A stretch of 64,000 nt of DNA from Lactarius indigo (lineage: Eukaryota > Basidiomycota > Agaricomycetes > Russulales > Russulaceae). This document shows positions 54,677 to 64,000 of this stretch, one piece after another. Below the pieces are notes generated by a model, which did not search any database, had not been told where the DNA came from, and saw only the letters and a list, made by a program, of their open reading frames with translations. The position numbers and the translations under genes were made by a program. Positions within the stretch are counted from its first letter, which is position 1. Every line of letters begins with the position of its first letter. The stretch is taken from assembly GCA_025766275.1 (NCBI GenBank), contig JAFKAC010000012.1, positions 124,001-188,000 on the forward strand, read 5' to 3'.

Positions 54677-55270
54677 TTGTCTCACCTCCACTCACTCCCT
54701 CGTCGCTCCTTCTCCTCGCTAGATGCCCAACCGCTCCGACACCAACGGCTGTCCTCGACCACCTACACCATAGCCGATAGCCAACAATGCCTCAGCCGAA
54801 ACGTCATCAAGGGTCCTGCCTCAACATTCCCTTCCATTCCATTCCCTGTTTTGCGGGCCTTCCTCTACCTAACATTTTGCAACCTTGTGATATCGTCAAT
54901 GCATATGCCTTCAGCCAATGACCGGCCAAGAGGCCTCCTCTTTGTCAGAAAAAGGTGTGCCAGAATCTTCTCCAGCTCCCACCTTACGTTCGCTATCTAC
55001 TCACCCCGTTTAATCCCTCTAAGTTTAGTACGCATCAACAGTGTTGCTAGTGCGCGTTGCAATACTCCCCCCTCAAACTTTCCGTCTCTCTCGGACTTTA
55101 TCGTGGACACTCTCATTTACTCTTCTCCGTTCGTCTGTCTGTCTCTACTGTCAATAATTCGGTTTTCTTATGACACCACTCCCCATCCCATCCGTGTGTC
55201 GCATGATGGAGTCAGAAGCGCCACGACTTCTGGTGTTTCAATTCTCTATGTAACCATCGAAGACACCTGA
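54677..55270 (+). CDS. Hypothetical 197-codon frame, weak
   Basis: Open frame with no recognisable domain, Ser/Arg/Leu-rich. It may be chance. Listed because no other gene covers it. Confidence 0.15.
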   Translation: MSHLHSLPRRSFSSLDAQPLRHQRLSSTTYTIADSQQCLSRNVIKGPASTFPSIPFPVLRAFLYLTFCNLVISSMHMPSANDRPRGLLFVRKRCARIFSSSHLTFAIYSPRLIPLSLVRINSVASARCNTPPSNFPSLSDFIVDTLIYSSPFVCLSLLSIIRFSYDTTPHPIRVSHDGVRSATTSGVSILYVTIEDT

Positions 55271-55339
55271 CAGATGACTGCTGCACACGTTGACTTATCG
55301 GCTTGAACGCCCTCGCCGCTCTTCTGCCAGGCTGGTTTC

Positions 55340-55640
55340 TTTCAGTGAGTTTTTATTTTTATTTTTTCCTCATTCTTTTAACTCTCCGAAACTGACGACA
55401 CAAACCTCACCCAGATGGTGTCTATTGACTTTACGCGGACATACGTGTGGAGATCTCGATGAACTTAGTAGCGATAAGTTGTTTTTTTTTTTTTTTTCAG
55501 TTTCACACCGTTTCTCACCGACGACACGAACCTCACACAGGTAGTGTGTCAACTTTACGTGCACATACTCGAATAACTGCGTGGAGGTCTCCAATGTCTT
55601 TAATATTGATAAGTTTTTTTTTTTTTTTGTTTCCCTCGCC
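55340..55640 (+). repeat. Diverged tandem duplication with poly-T tracts
   Basis: Two ~125-bp units share GACGACACRAACCTCAC..., ACTTTACG..., GTGGAG-TCTC and a GATAAGTT plus T-run end (about 55490 and 55614). Confidence 0.55.
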
Positions 55641-55784
55641 CTCAACCCTCACCAGATCTCCACGAGCCGCGACTCTATCATCATTGGTACATTTTGGCAT
55701 CCAAATGTCACCTAGGCATATACAGAGCAACTCGCGTGAGACCGGCGGCAGTTTGACTCCGTACTTTTAGCACTTACAGGCTTA

Positions 55785-56110
55785 CTTCAAAGGGTCCCGT
55801 TGTCTTGAAACCCGGGTTCTCGGGGCATTACAATGAAGTCTGCAAGCGTGTACGGCAAACGGACATTGATCCTGAGTATGATGTACAATACGCTTGCTTC
55901 GCGTTTCCCTGACACCCTGCCTAACAGCTTCTTTTCTTCAGAGAACGACATGAATGTCCTCGTGCGCATCTCTTCTACGTCACAAAATATGCCTTCGCCC
56001 TCACGCACACCTTACCTTGTCTTCCTCGCTGACTACTGGATCCGAGACAAGTCACACAGCTTACACCACCAACACATGGCCTCAACCTGCATCTTTTTTT
56101 CTTCTTTTTG
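55785..56110 (+). pseudogene. Exon-like remnant of an unidentified gene
   Basis: One frame reads GPVVLKPGFSGHYNEVCKRV and onward for ~45 residues, then, after a plausible intron end (TTCTTTTCTTCAG at ~55939), HECPRAHLFYVTKYAFALTH. It looks like real protein but has no start and I do not recognise the family. Confidence 0.3.
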
Positions 56111-56232
56111 AACCTATTTATACCCCAGTATCTCAACTCGTTCCCTCCATCTCCTTTCTCTTCTCCCTCTATTTCATCTCGAACCGTGTCACTCTTTACT
56201 TTGTCCAATGACCGTTCCTTCTGACCCCGGCG

Positions 56233-56403
56233 GCCATCCCCAACCACCACCCCCTTGCCAGTCCAATCTCCGTTCACGCCAACGTTCGCGCCATCCCCAA
56301 TCACCACCCCCTTGCCAGTACAATCCCCGTTCACACCAACGTTCACGCCGTCCCCAATCACCACCCCCTTGCCAGTTCAATCCCCGTTTGAGCCAACGTT
56401 CGC
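56233..56403 (+). repeat. 57-bp minisatellite, three copies
   Basis: Units start at 56233, 56290 and 56347 with a few substitutions. The period is a multiple of three, so each strand reads as a 19-residue repeat (Pro/Thr-rich on plus, Trp/Gly-rich on minus). No evidence which, if either, is translated. Confidence 0.85.
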
Positions 56404-56990
56404 ACCGTCGTCTAAGACTCTGCGTCAAATTCATATCCCTACCGTTCTCCACCACCTGCGCCTTTTTTCGGCTAACTTCTTTGCAACCCTGCAACCTTGG
56501 TTACGCATTCATCTCTGGCCAAACACAATCACACCCTCATTCCACTCGATAACTCCCACGGTTGGTCGCACAACGTCGTCACCTTTGCTTACCCGAGCGT
56601 CGCCCCAACCGTTCCGAACTCTTGAATCATCTCACTCGCAAAACATGCCTTCCCTCATCCTCACAATACCCTCTCCCAGACTGGACCGCCCTCACATTCC
56701 GTTATATACCCTTGCCTTGCGACACCCCCTCCAATCAACAACATGATTTAGGCACTCGTGCCGTCTATTCCTCCCAGGCTCTGGTTCATTACGTAGGACT
56801 CGGGGGACGTCGTTAAATGACAAATAGTATGTGTTTCGTCACTGTAGTGGGTTGTGCTATGACCGGTCTTTGCCTACGGCTTGCAATCCAACTATTCAAA
56901 TTTTTATTTTTCGTAACAAAAAAAAACGAAAAAAACGATAATAACTACAGTAGAGTAATGACCAGTATGTAGGGATTACAAGGGTCGGCA
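56404..56990. other. No recognisable gene
   Basis: Short frames only; AT-rich A/T runs near 56900-56945. Confidence 0.4.
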
Positions 56991-57179
56991 AAACTCGTCA
57001 TCGCAGTTGGCGGTGAACATGTCTCGAAGCTGCGCAGTCGCGGTGGTTGTGATCGTGGTACCTCGAGTGCGTCGGTAGCGTAATTGCAGCAGGTGGGTTT
57101 GGGCCACGTTGTAAAGTGCCCGCCGCTGCTGCTTCTGCTGCCGTCACCAAGTCCATCGTCTTGATCGTTGAGATTCTAG

Positions 57180-57830
57180 CAGTTCGGGACTGCATTAACA
57201 GGCGGAGAGCCTGCTGCCGTTACTGTCATCGTCCGGGGTGGTAATGAGATAGCTGGGAGGGCCCCCAGGCTGCGCTGTCAGTGATTGCGAGAGGCTACAT
57301 TCGAGTCGCGCCACCTTGCCACTGTTGTCGTTGTCGCAGTCGTCGCCAAGATCAGTCATGGACCTGCGCTCATCGTCATCAGCGTGGTTGTGGTCCGTTG
57401 TTGCGATACCTGGGACTCGGAGCTGCCTGCCGCTGCCGCTGCCGTCATCATTGTTGTCGTCATGGTAGGGGTTGTGGGTAGCTCGGAGGAGCCCAAGTGA
57501 GCTGAGTATGTATGACACTGTAGTTAGACGACACTCACGTAGTTCGGGTGCATCAGTGGCGTGCCCCTGGACGTTGTCACGCTCGTCATTGTAGGGTCTT
57601 CGAAATGCAGTTGTAGTTGGCCCAGTCGTTGCCAGTCGTGGACCCAGGTTCGTCGTCATCAACGTCGTCGTCATCGATTATTGGCAGCGGGTGCGACTCG
57701 GGGCAGGCTGCCTGTCGTTGCCGCTGCTCTCGTAGTTGTCATTGTAGTTGTTGTTATGGTGGGGGTTGCGGGTAGCTCGGAGGAGCTCAAGTCAGTAGAG
57801 TACTGTAGTTAGATTGACACTCACATAGCT
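57180..57830 (+). repeat. Diverged direct repeats rich in GTTGTCGTC-like words
   Basis: A landmark GGTAGCTCGGAGGAGCYCAAGT recurs at about 57477 and 57772, with a more diverged relative near 57249, each preceded by GTCGTC/GCCGCTGCC-rich sequence and followed by a GTAGTTAGA-ACACTCAC block. Confidence 0.5.
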
Positions 57831-58239
57831 CGGGTGAGAGTGAGGTCAGTAGCAAAATAACAATGCAGTTCTGAGTCGGGTCTGGGTCAGCGATATCCCA
57901 TATCGTTATCAATGATGCCACTGGTGTTACACCAGAAGACGGGTTTGCGGCACGTTGATGGAGTTCCCGCAATTGCTGCTGCAGCCGTCCCTGTTGTCAA
58001 GCCGTCATCTTCATCCGTGAATTGGAGAATGTTATGTTGACGATGAGGGGGGGATAAGAAAGGGTAACAACAACCTGGAAATTGCGATGCAGTCGCCACA
58101 CGACGCCACACAAAAGGTCCACGCTAGCACCGCACATCTCGCACACACTTTCACAGATTTGGAATGGGCCAAGCTATAATACACTTGCATTCTAGAGGTT
58201 CATATTCGAAAAAAAAAAATGAGCAGCCATAAATTTCAG
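57831..58239. other. No recognisable gene
   Basis: Subterminal part of the hAT; only short frames. Confidence 0.4.
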
Positions 58240-58434
58240 CAACTGTCAGTAATATCAGCGGTTCAGTTCGAACTTGGTTTGAACGCGGTTCCCAAATTTC
58301 GGGGTTTTGCCGAACCCCGAACGGAACCATCGGTCCGGTTCAGGTCAATGCCCGAACCCGAACCCTGAACTGGGGTTCAGTTCGGGTAGGTTCGGGTTTG
58401 GACCAAAGTTCAGAACCAAACCTTGACACCACTA
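58240..58434 (-). repeat. Right terminal region of the hAT
   Basis: Dense GGTTC/GAACC words ending CCTTGACACCACTA. Mirrors 23043-23260; the last 12 bases read TAGTGGTGTCAA inward. Confidence 0.65.
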
Positions 58435-58442
58435 ATTTAAAC

Positions 58443-58795
58443 AGCGAGTTTGCGACTGGAATCACAGAATTCTCTTGCCCATTTTCCCTGCCATTACAAA
58501 TCATTAGTCATCCGAAGTCACACGGAGGTGGGCGACATCACACTTGATCAAGTGTGAGACTACCCTAACCCTAGCTCACACTCAGTAGGAAACTTTACGA
58601 TCAAGAACACAGTCGTTATTTGAACAAAAAGGAAGCGCGTCAACAATAGTATCAAGTCTATAGGTACTATCTCATTTTGCTGTAATAGCGCCGCCCTGAC
58701 CTTCTTTTGGTCAGTGGGATTCGCACTCCGAGAGTGTCGCGACATTATTTTTGGTTGCGCAACCCATCTAGTAGGCCCGCGGTACTAGTGCGCCA
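58443..58795 (+). other. Leader of G
   Basis: No ATG in sense over the ~350 nt before the gag start. Holds a perfect 20-bp palindrome (58538-58557) and a 12-bp palindrome GGTTGCGCAACC (~58755). Confidence 0.5.
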
Positions 58796-60841
58796 ATGGA
58801 ACCCGACGCGAACGTCCCGGCAGGACAGGGAGGGGGACTGGGAATGTCTCCACTCAACGTTCTGCAGCAGGGAGTAACACCGGAAGTATTTCAAGCTTTA
58901 CGAATGATATTCCACGGTTTCGAGCGGCAGATTCAGGCCGTGGAGAGTAATATAGTCACTTCTCAGCAGTTTCAGAGGTCAATAGAAACTGCGTTTACCC
59001 ACGCCAACCTAACCATTACTGCCCCTATGGCCGCACCGCAATCCTTGTCGCCTAAGGAGAACTTTTCACGACTGGTGGTCCAGCCTTTCTCTGGGAAAAC
59101 AAATGAGAATGTTGCTGCGTGGTTAGTCTTGGCTGAAGATGCGCTCGACACCGGCAAGGTACCGAAAGAACGCTGGACTCAATATGCTACACAAGTCTTT
59201 CGAGAGGCTGCGCTTGCTTGGTATCATGCCCGGAGGCTTGCGAATGGTGGACGCATCCCAGCCTGGGACGACTTGAAGAAAATGATGATGAATCATTGGG
59301 CTCATCCCGCTCACGCTAATGAGCTTAGATCGCGTCTTGAGAATCTAAACTGCCGTGGAGGCGTTTCCGAGTATACTCGTCGTTTCGAAGACATCGAAGC
59401 TCAGATTCCTCCCCCTGAGATGACGTTCAATGATCGCAAGTACCGCTTCACCTTGAGGCTCCCGAAGGAGTTATCGCTACAGCTGATGGCTCGCACTGAG
59501 GAAGACATGGCGGTCTATTATTCGGCTGCTAGACAATGGGACAGCCTCAATAAGTTGGCTCAGGGAACGCCAGCGATCAATACGAGCTCCCTGAGGCCCT
59601 TTAAAAAGTATCGCATTCCATCTTCATCCTCAACGCGCTCAGCCTCGACCACTATGCCCTATCTCACTTCCACAGCCCCAGCGAATCGTCCCGAGCCAAT
59701 GGATCTTGATGCGATGAACATGAGTCGAGACCCGTGCAGACCGCCTGCCTCGGCTCGCTGCTATAACTGCAATGAGTCCGGACATTTCGCGCGGGATTGC
59801 CGCAAGCCCTTGAGACGCTCAGCCGATGGCGCGGCAAGACGGGAGACAGCCGGACATCCCAGGACGACAAGGCCGATGCACCTGTTTGAAGAAGTCGAGG
59901 GACCAGAAGTAGAAGAGTATCCGTCCGAAGAAGTCGAGAAGCCCGAACCAGAGCTGCAGTGTCCCCCTGAACGATACGCATCTGAAGAATATACGCCAGA
60001 GAACTACGATCCCGACAAGCCGGATCTGGAACTGCAATATCTCGTCACCGAGGCCAATATGATGGAGGACAAATGTGGACCACTTACCGCAGAGGACGAA
60101 GAAGACCTAGCCAAGATAATCTTTAGCGAGTGTGAGGGAGGAGGTGACGATTGGAGCGAGCAGTGGCCCCCCGTTCACCTTATGTCCCCCGGAGATCCTG
60201 GGCCAGTCAGCGAAGACGTGGTGATCCCTTCTAGGGTGGGTCAGAAGAGGAAACTACGACCCGCTGCCAACAGCTTTTTCAAGGCCGCCTCCGAAGGGGT
60301 TGAGTGGCGACCGATCTCACCTCTGTTTCTTGAAGAACCTACTCCGGAGACAGAGTGGCGACCCGTTTCCCCAGTGTTCCCCGAGAAGTCACCCTCGCCT
60401 CCTAGCACCGTCTTAAACAGAAGTGGGGAGGACCCCTTGGAGGTCTTCACAGTAGCGCACCCCGGACTGCCCATCTACAAAGTAGAGATTGGCCCTCCAA
60501 AGTCTACTCCGCCGACGAATGCACCTGTCTTTATCCCCGTTAACACCATACTAGACACTGGAGCTGAATCGAATTACCTTACCACTCAGAAGGCATGTGC
60601 GGCTCATGCGCAAGTCTTTCCGATTACGACTCGGGAGATTGTCAGCGCCGGACGGACAACGACTACAGCCTTTGCGTCATTCTCGCTCCGAATCGGAGGC
60701 CTGATCTCCAAGTGCTATGCTTATGTCCTGGACGACGCATCTCAGTTCCGTTATGACTTGCTCTTAGGACGCACCTGGCTTAAGAGACATAACGCCGTTC
60801 CGCAATGGGACGACGACGCTTACGAGCTCACTCACCCAGAG
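58796..60841 (+). CDS. gag: gag-protease of G, 3' end cut by element I
   Basis: 682 codons open to the insertion. N-terminal coiled region, Retrotrans_gag capsid (RLVVQPFSGKTNENVAAWLVL... ELRSRLENLNCRGGVSEYTRRF), CCHC knuckle CYNCNESGHFARDC (residue ~322), ~240 residues of acidic linker with an internal repeat (EWRPISPLFLEEPTPE, EWRPVSPVFPEK), then an aspartic protease (ILDTGAESNYL, residue ~587; LLLGRTWL). gag and protease share one frame, unlike A-F. Particle protein and its processing enzyme. The natural C-terminus and RT are off the window. Confidence 0.9.
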
Positions 60842-61441
60842 TGTAACGTCGCCACGACGTCAGCTCGACTTGAGCGCGGATGGCAGTAACGACTTAGCCG
60901 TGTATTGAAGCGCTGACTTGAAGACGTGAAGGTCCAAGCTTCTGTCTTAGTGAATGCGCGAAGGCACACCGACAGATCTTCCACTGTGTTTGCTCACGAA
61001 CGAAGTCGGAGTCCCTTATCGATAGGCAGAGAAAAGGAGAAGTAGAAGTGACGATTTAAGAAGACCAAGATGGCGTATCTTGGTCTTCACAAAACAGCTT
61101 AAATACAAGTCGAGCAGGCTTAGAAGCGCTGCTATGAATCATCGTAGGTAGCGTCCAACGTATCGCGTAAGTATCTCAAACCGAATACCACTACTACCAG
61201 TATTAGTGGCGCCCGTCATCAGTCAGCTATCGTACCGTATCACCTATCGCACTACCGTATCACCTATCGCACTACCGTATCACCTATCGCACTACCGTAT
61301 CACCTATCGCACTACCGTATCACCTATCGCACTACCGTATCACCGTGGTTAAGTCCGCAACTAATCTACCTTACCGCCGTAGTTGCAACCGGTACAGTAA
61401 GGGTCGCCATACAACAAGTCCGTACGAGTCGAAACGTGACA
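60842..61441 (-). repeat. 3' LTR of I
   Basis: 600 bp, TGTAACG...CGTGACA. Same conserved ends and 11-bp inverted repeat as B, enlarged by a tandem repeat. Confidence 0.94.
61234..61344 (+). repeat. 20-bp tandem repeat in I's LTR
   Basis: ACCGTATCACCTATCGCACT five times plus an 11-bp partial. B's LTR has one copy plus the partial. Confidence 0.95.
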
Positions 61442-61456
61442 TTACCCTCTTTCTTA
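61442..61456 (-). other. Polypurine tract of I
   Basis: TAAGAAAGAGGGTAA in sense, abutting the LTR. Confidence 0.75.
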
Positions 61457-61472
61457 GCGTGAGGCCCCAGAC

Positions 61473-64000
61473 TCACCGAAAGTCTCTGGCCGGCCAGTCC
61501 CTCTGTTCGTCGGCAATGCACTCTAGCGCGGTGGCGCGCTCCAACCTGTAGATGGAGTCTTGACGATCGCTTTGCGCGCACGCAATCATGTCCCGCAGCT
61601 GCGCCACCCTCGCCCGAAGTCGTTCCAGCTCAAAGCTGGCCGCGCGGTAGCGCGTGACCTCTGCGGTGAGCGTCTCGTCGTTGATACGGTTGAGGGCGCG
61701 GTCAGTGATCTTATCCGCGGCGAAGATGATGAGGTCTTCGTGGGGGTATGTGGGGCGCAGCGCGGCGTTGACGTGAGGTTCGGCGTAGAGTGGCTTACCA
61801 TACAGGTGGGGGGAGCCCGGTATGACTCCCAATATGAGGGGGTCCGCCCCTCCGATGATTTGGACGTGCGATGTGTCCCTCTCTACTCCGTCGGGTCTGG
61901 TGATGGGGTATGGAATGTGATGGGGTCGTCGATTTGCCTGGAACCCTTCAGGCGCAATAACGTGTGCGGGGTCGTCAGCGGCGGTGAACGGGCGGTGGTC
62001 GGCGGCGCCTGGTACACGCACACGTCCTCGGTACATGGCGGACCCGTCAGAGTTGACGAGCCAGGGTGTGATGCGGGGATTAGTAGGGTCGCTTTTCGTT
62101 CGAAGGAAGGCGTGGCGTGCCGGGTAGTAATCGTCGTCGTCATGGCCAGCCTCAGCAGCCTCCATCGCTGCCGCCGCTTGCGCATCTCTCTCAGTCGGGC
62201 CGCAGCTGAGTCTAACTGTTCCTTCTGCCACTCCGCTGCTACTCTCCTCCAGCCGTCCAACTCGTACTCCAGGAGAGCTTGAACGCTCGTCGTTGCGCGG
62301 GAAAACTCCGCGAACGCCGATGAGGTCGTCGCTCGGGGGGATGGCCGCGATGGGTTCGCGCTCCCCGTGTTCGTCACGGAAGACGTGGACGACGGCGGAT
62401 TCGTCGTCGGGCTGTTGCGTGGGGTCAGGGAATCGGGCAAGGATGTTTGCCCATTCTTGTGCGGTGATACGGCCCTCTGGCTGGCCGACAGGTGTGTATG
62501 GGGTGATTTGGGTGTTGGGAACCTCGGTGTCGTCGTCTTCAGCCAGGAGGGTCCGAGTGTCTTCTGCAAGGGAGTCGAGGAGGATCGCTTGGGTGACATG
62601 TCGCAGAGGGGAAGTAGGCATGAGAGTGGAGGTGGTAGAGCGAAGGAATAGGGGATGACTTTCCTCTGTGCAGGCGAATCCCCTTTTAACTGTTACTCCG
62701 TGCGCTTGCGCTTCCTGATACAGGCGGAGCGCTTCCGGTGCGAAGATGTCATTTTTGTTGACCCACTGGTTCTCCGAGTCTGGATACCCTTTCCATTTGA
62801 CGAGGTACTGAAGTCGTCTTCCCCTGCCGAAGTGCCGGGAGTCCAGAATGGCCTCAACTTCGTATTCTTCTTCTCCGTCGACTAGCTCGGGCGGCGGTCG
62901 TGTGAAATTTTCTCCATGGAGGGTCGTTTGTTTATATGGTGTGAGAAGATCGATGTGGAACACTGGGTGAATGCTCCACTGCGTGGGAAGCTCCAATCGA
63001 TAATTGTAAGGGGACATCACCTGTGTCACCCGAAAGGGTCCGTGGCGTCGCGCCGCTAATTTCGCCGTGGGCTGATTGGTGCGAAGGTGTTTGCCTTCCA
63101 GCCACACAAGATCCCCAATTTTGAACTTGGGCGTATCTTTGTTGCGGACCCATGCTTCTTGCGCCTTCTTCATGAGTCGTTGAGCGTCTTCTCTCGCTTC
63201 TTTTAGTTGTGTTAGCCGTCTCGTAACCTGAGGAAGGGGGGATGGCTTATCAGTCCAGTCCGCTTGCGGGTTATATCCCATCAGAAGCTGAAAAGGTGAT
63301 TGCCTCGTGTGCTCATGAGGCCAGTTGTTGTGCGCGAATTCAGCGATTGGTAGATAAGCGGCCCAATTGTCCTGTCTCTCATTTACCCAGAAACGCAGAT
63401 ATTGTTCCAGCCATTGGTTGGTGCGCTCGGACTGTCCGTCGGTGCGTGGGTGGTACGCCGTTGATATGTTCTGCTGGATGCCCAAAATGCGGCATACTTC
63501 CCTGGTGAATTTTGACGCGAACCGGGGATCTCGGTCGCTGATACATTTGCGAGGTAATCCGAAACGCTTAAACACGTGAGCGACGTACAGAGCTGCCGTT
63601 TCTTCCGCAGTTATCTCTTCCCGACAAGGGATAAAGACTGAGGCCTTGCTGCAGTCGTGATCTGTGACCGTCAGTATGCTATCGTACCCTCTCGACGGTG
63701 GGAGTTTGGTGATAAAGTCTATGGCGACTGTCTGGAAAGGAGTCGCCTCCAGTTCTGGTGTGATAGGGTGTAGTGCGGCCCGTATGGGCCTTGTGTTGAC
63801 CTTGTTTTTCTGGCATTCCGCGCAGCCTTGCACATACTCATATACATCTTTCCGTAGTCGCGGCCACCAGTAATGTCGTTCCAGAATTCGTTGCGTCCTC
63901 GCGATACCGGGATGCCCGTGTATCGGCAGGTCGTGGTGGTCGTGTATCAGCACTCAATATGTGGACGCAGGCCCAGTTATTACGAACTTGCCGTCCTTAT
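61473..64000 (-). pseudogene. pol: pol of I, integrase to C-terminus, one stop
   Basis: Integrase HHCC (GHPGIARTQ...GCAECQ), DDE core, GPY/F, chromodomain (EEEYEVEAILDSRHFG...LVKWKGYPDSENQW) and the family C-terminal extension with coiled coil, open for 826 codons. TGA 63954-63956 (STY*VLIH; CGA in relatives) lies just before the integrase finger. The 5' part is off the window. Confidence 0.94.

Larger units (their letters stand above)
23043..58434. mobile_element. hAT DNA transposon (container), visible part
   Basis: The left end (GTGTCAAAGTCC...) and right end (reverse complement TAGTGGTGTCAAGGTTTGG) share the terminal GTGTCAA, and both are followed by ~200 bp dense in GGTTC/GAACC words. 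Between them lies a complete hAT transposase gene on the minus strand. The extreme left tip and the left 8-bp TSD lie beyond element C/A, off the window; the right TSD would be ATTTAAAC (58435-58442). After removing element F about 8.8 kb remains, long for a hAT, and includes a host-gene fragment. The extent is an inference from the two ends. Confidence 0.6.
58435..60841 (+). mobile_element. LTR retrotransposon G, 5' portion
   Basis: Carries a gag-protease frame of Ty3/Gypsy type. The 5' LTR is not identified and may be cut by the hAT; pol would follow beyond element I, off the window. Confidence 0.7.
60842..64000 (-). mobile_element. LTR retrotransposon I (B family), 3' portion
   Basis: Minus-strand element inserted in G after CAGAG (60837-60841, first TSD copy). 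Its 3' LTR and the C-terminal part of pol are in the window; the rest lies to the right. Confidence 0.94.

Noticed and set aside
58680..58740. tRNA-like arm (CTGACC stem, 7-nt loop TTCTTTT, then TTCG)
   Set aside because: No acceptor stem, D arm or proper T arm can be formed around it; only one stem fits.
60842..60889. Last 16 codons of the G gag frame
   Set aside because: They are read from element I's LTR, not from G.
61234..61344. CRISPR-like array
   Set aside because: Head-to-tail 20-bp repeats without spacers inside a eukaryotic LTR.

Overview
This window is a transposon graveyard from a filamentous fungus, almost certainly a basidiomycete (probably Agaricomycetes). The evidence is several Ty3/Gypsy chromoviruses with C-terminal chromodomains, a many-intron hAT/BED transposase with 45-100 bp introns, and a CpG-biased decay signature. 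I see no complete ordinary host gene. The only host-derived coding sequence I recognise is the last ~123 codons of a ClpB/Hsp104-family chaperone (mitochondrial Hsp78-like), itself split by a retroelement.

Layout, as nested insertions checked by 5-bp target-site duplications (TSDs). A hAT DNA transposon (visible from 23043 to 58434) is the outer container. Its left tip was hit by retroelement C (15376-23042, minus). C's left LTR was hit by element A (1-15375, plus). A's gag zinc-knuckle codons were hit by element B (2598-10448, minus). Inside the hAT, the Hsp78-like fragment was hit by element F (23892-50502, minus). F pol was hit by element D (26197-44362, minus), and D was hit by the intact element E (34527-42227, minus) and by a solo LTR (28301-28869). 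F's right LTR carries another solo LTR (49590-50199). To the right of the hAT lies element G (gag-protease, plus, 58796-60841), cut by element I (60842 to the window end, minus). B, C, E, F and I are one family; A and D are two other chromovirus families; G is a fourth lineage.

How the genes work: each LTR element encodes Gag (capsid, CCHC zinc knuckle) and, in the -1 frame, Pol (aspartic protease, reverse transcriptase, RNase H, integrase, chromodomain). E is the only copy with both frames open and has LTRs differing at one base of 471, so it is the best candidate for a live element that could also move its broken relatives. The hAT transposase reads as an intact 14-exon, 879-residue gene.

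The most unusual signals are regulatory. (1) In A, D and the B/C/E/F family the transcript from the predicted start to the first Gag AUG is almost free of AUG in all three frames (about 1.55 kb in A, 3.3 kb in D, 0.74 kb in E), although these leaders contain long conserved reading frames that apparently start at GUG. (2) D carries a 1030-codon frame upstream of gag, broken only by five stops that sit in two hairpin islands, and hairpins with different stems but the same GAGU loop recur in D. (3) All three families have a primer-binding site that complements the predicted first 10-11 nt of their own transcript, 2 nt from the LTR, which is the Tf1-type self-priming layout. (4) By eye, 20 of 21 differences between paired LTRs are CpG transitions.
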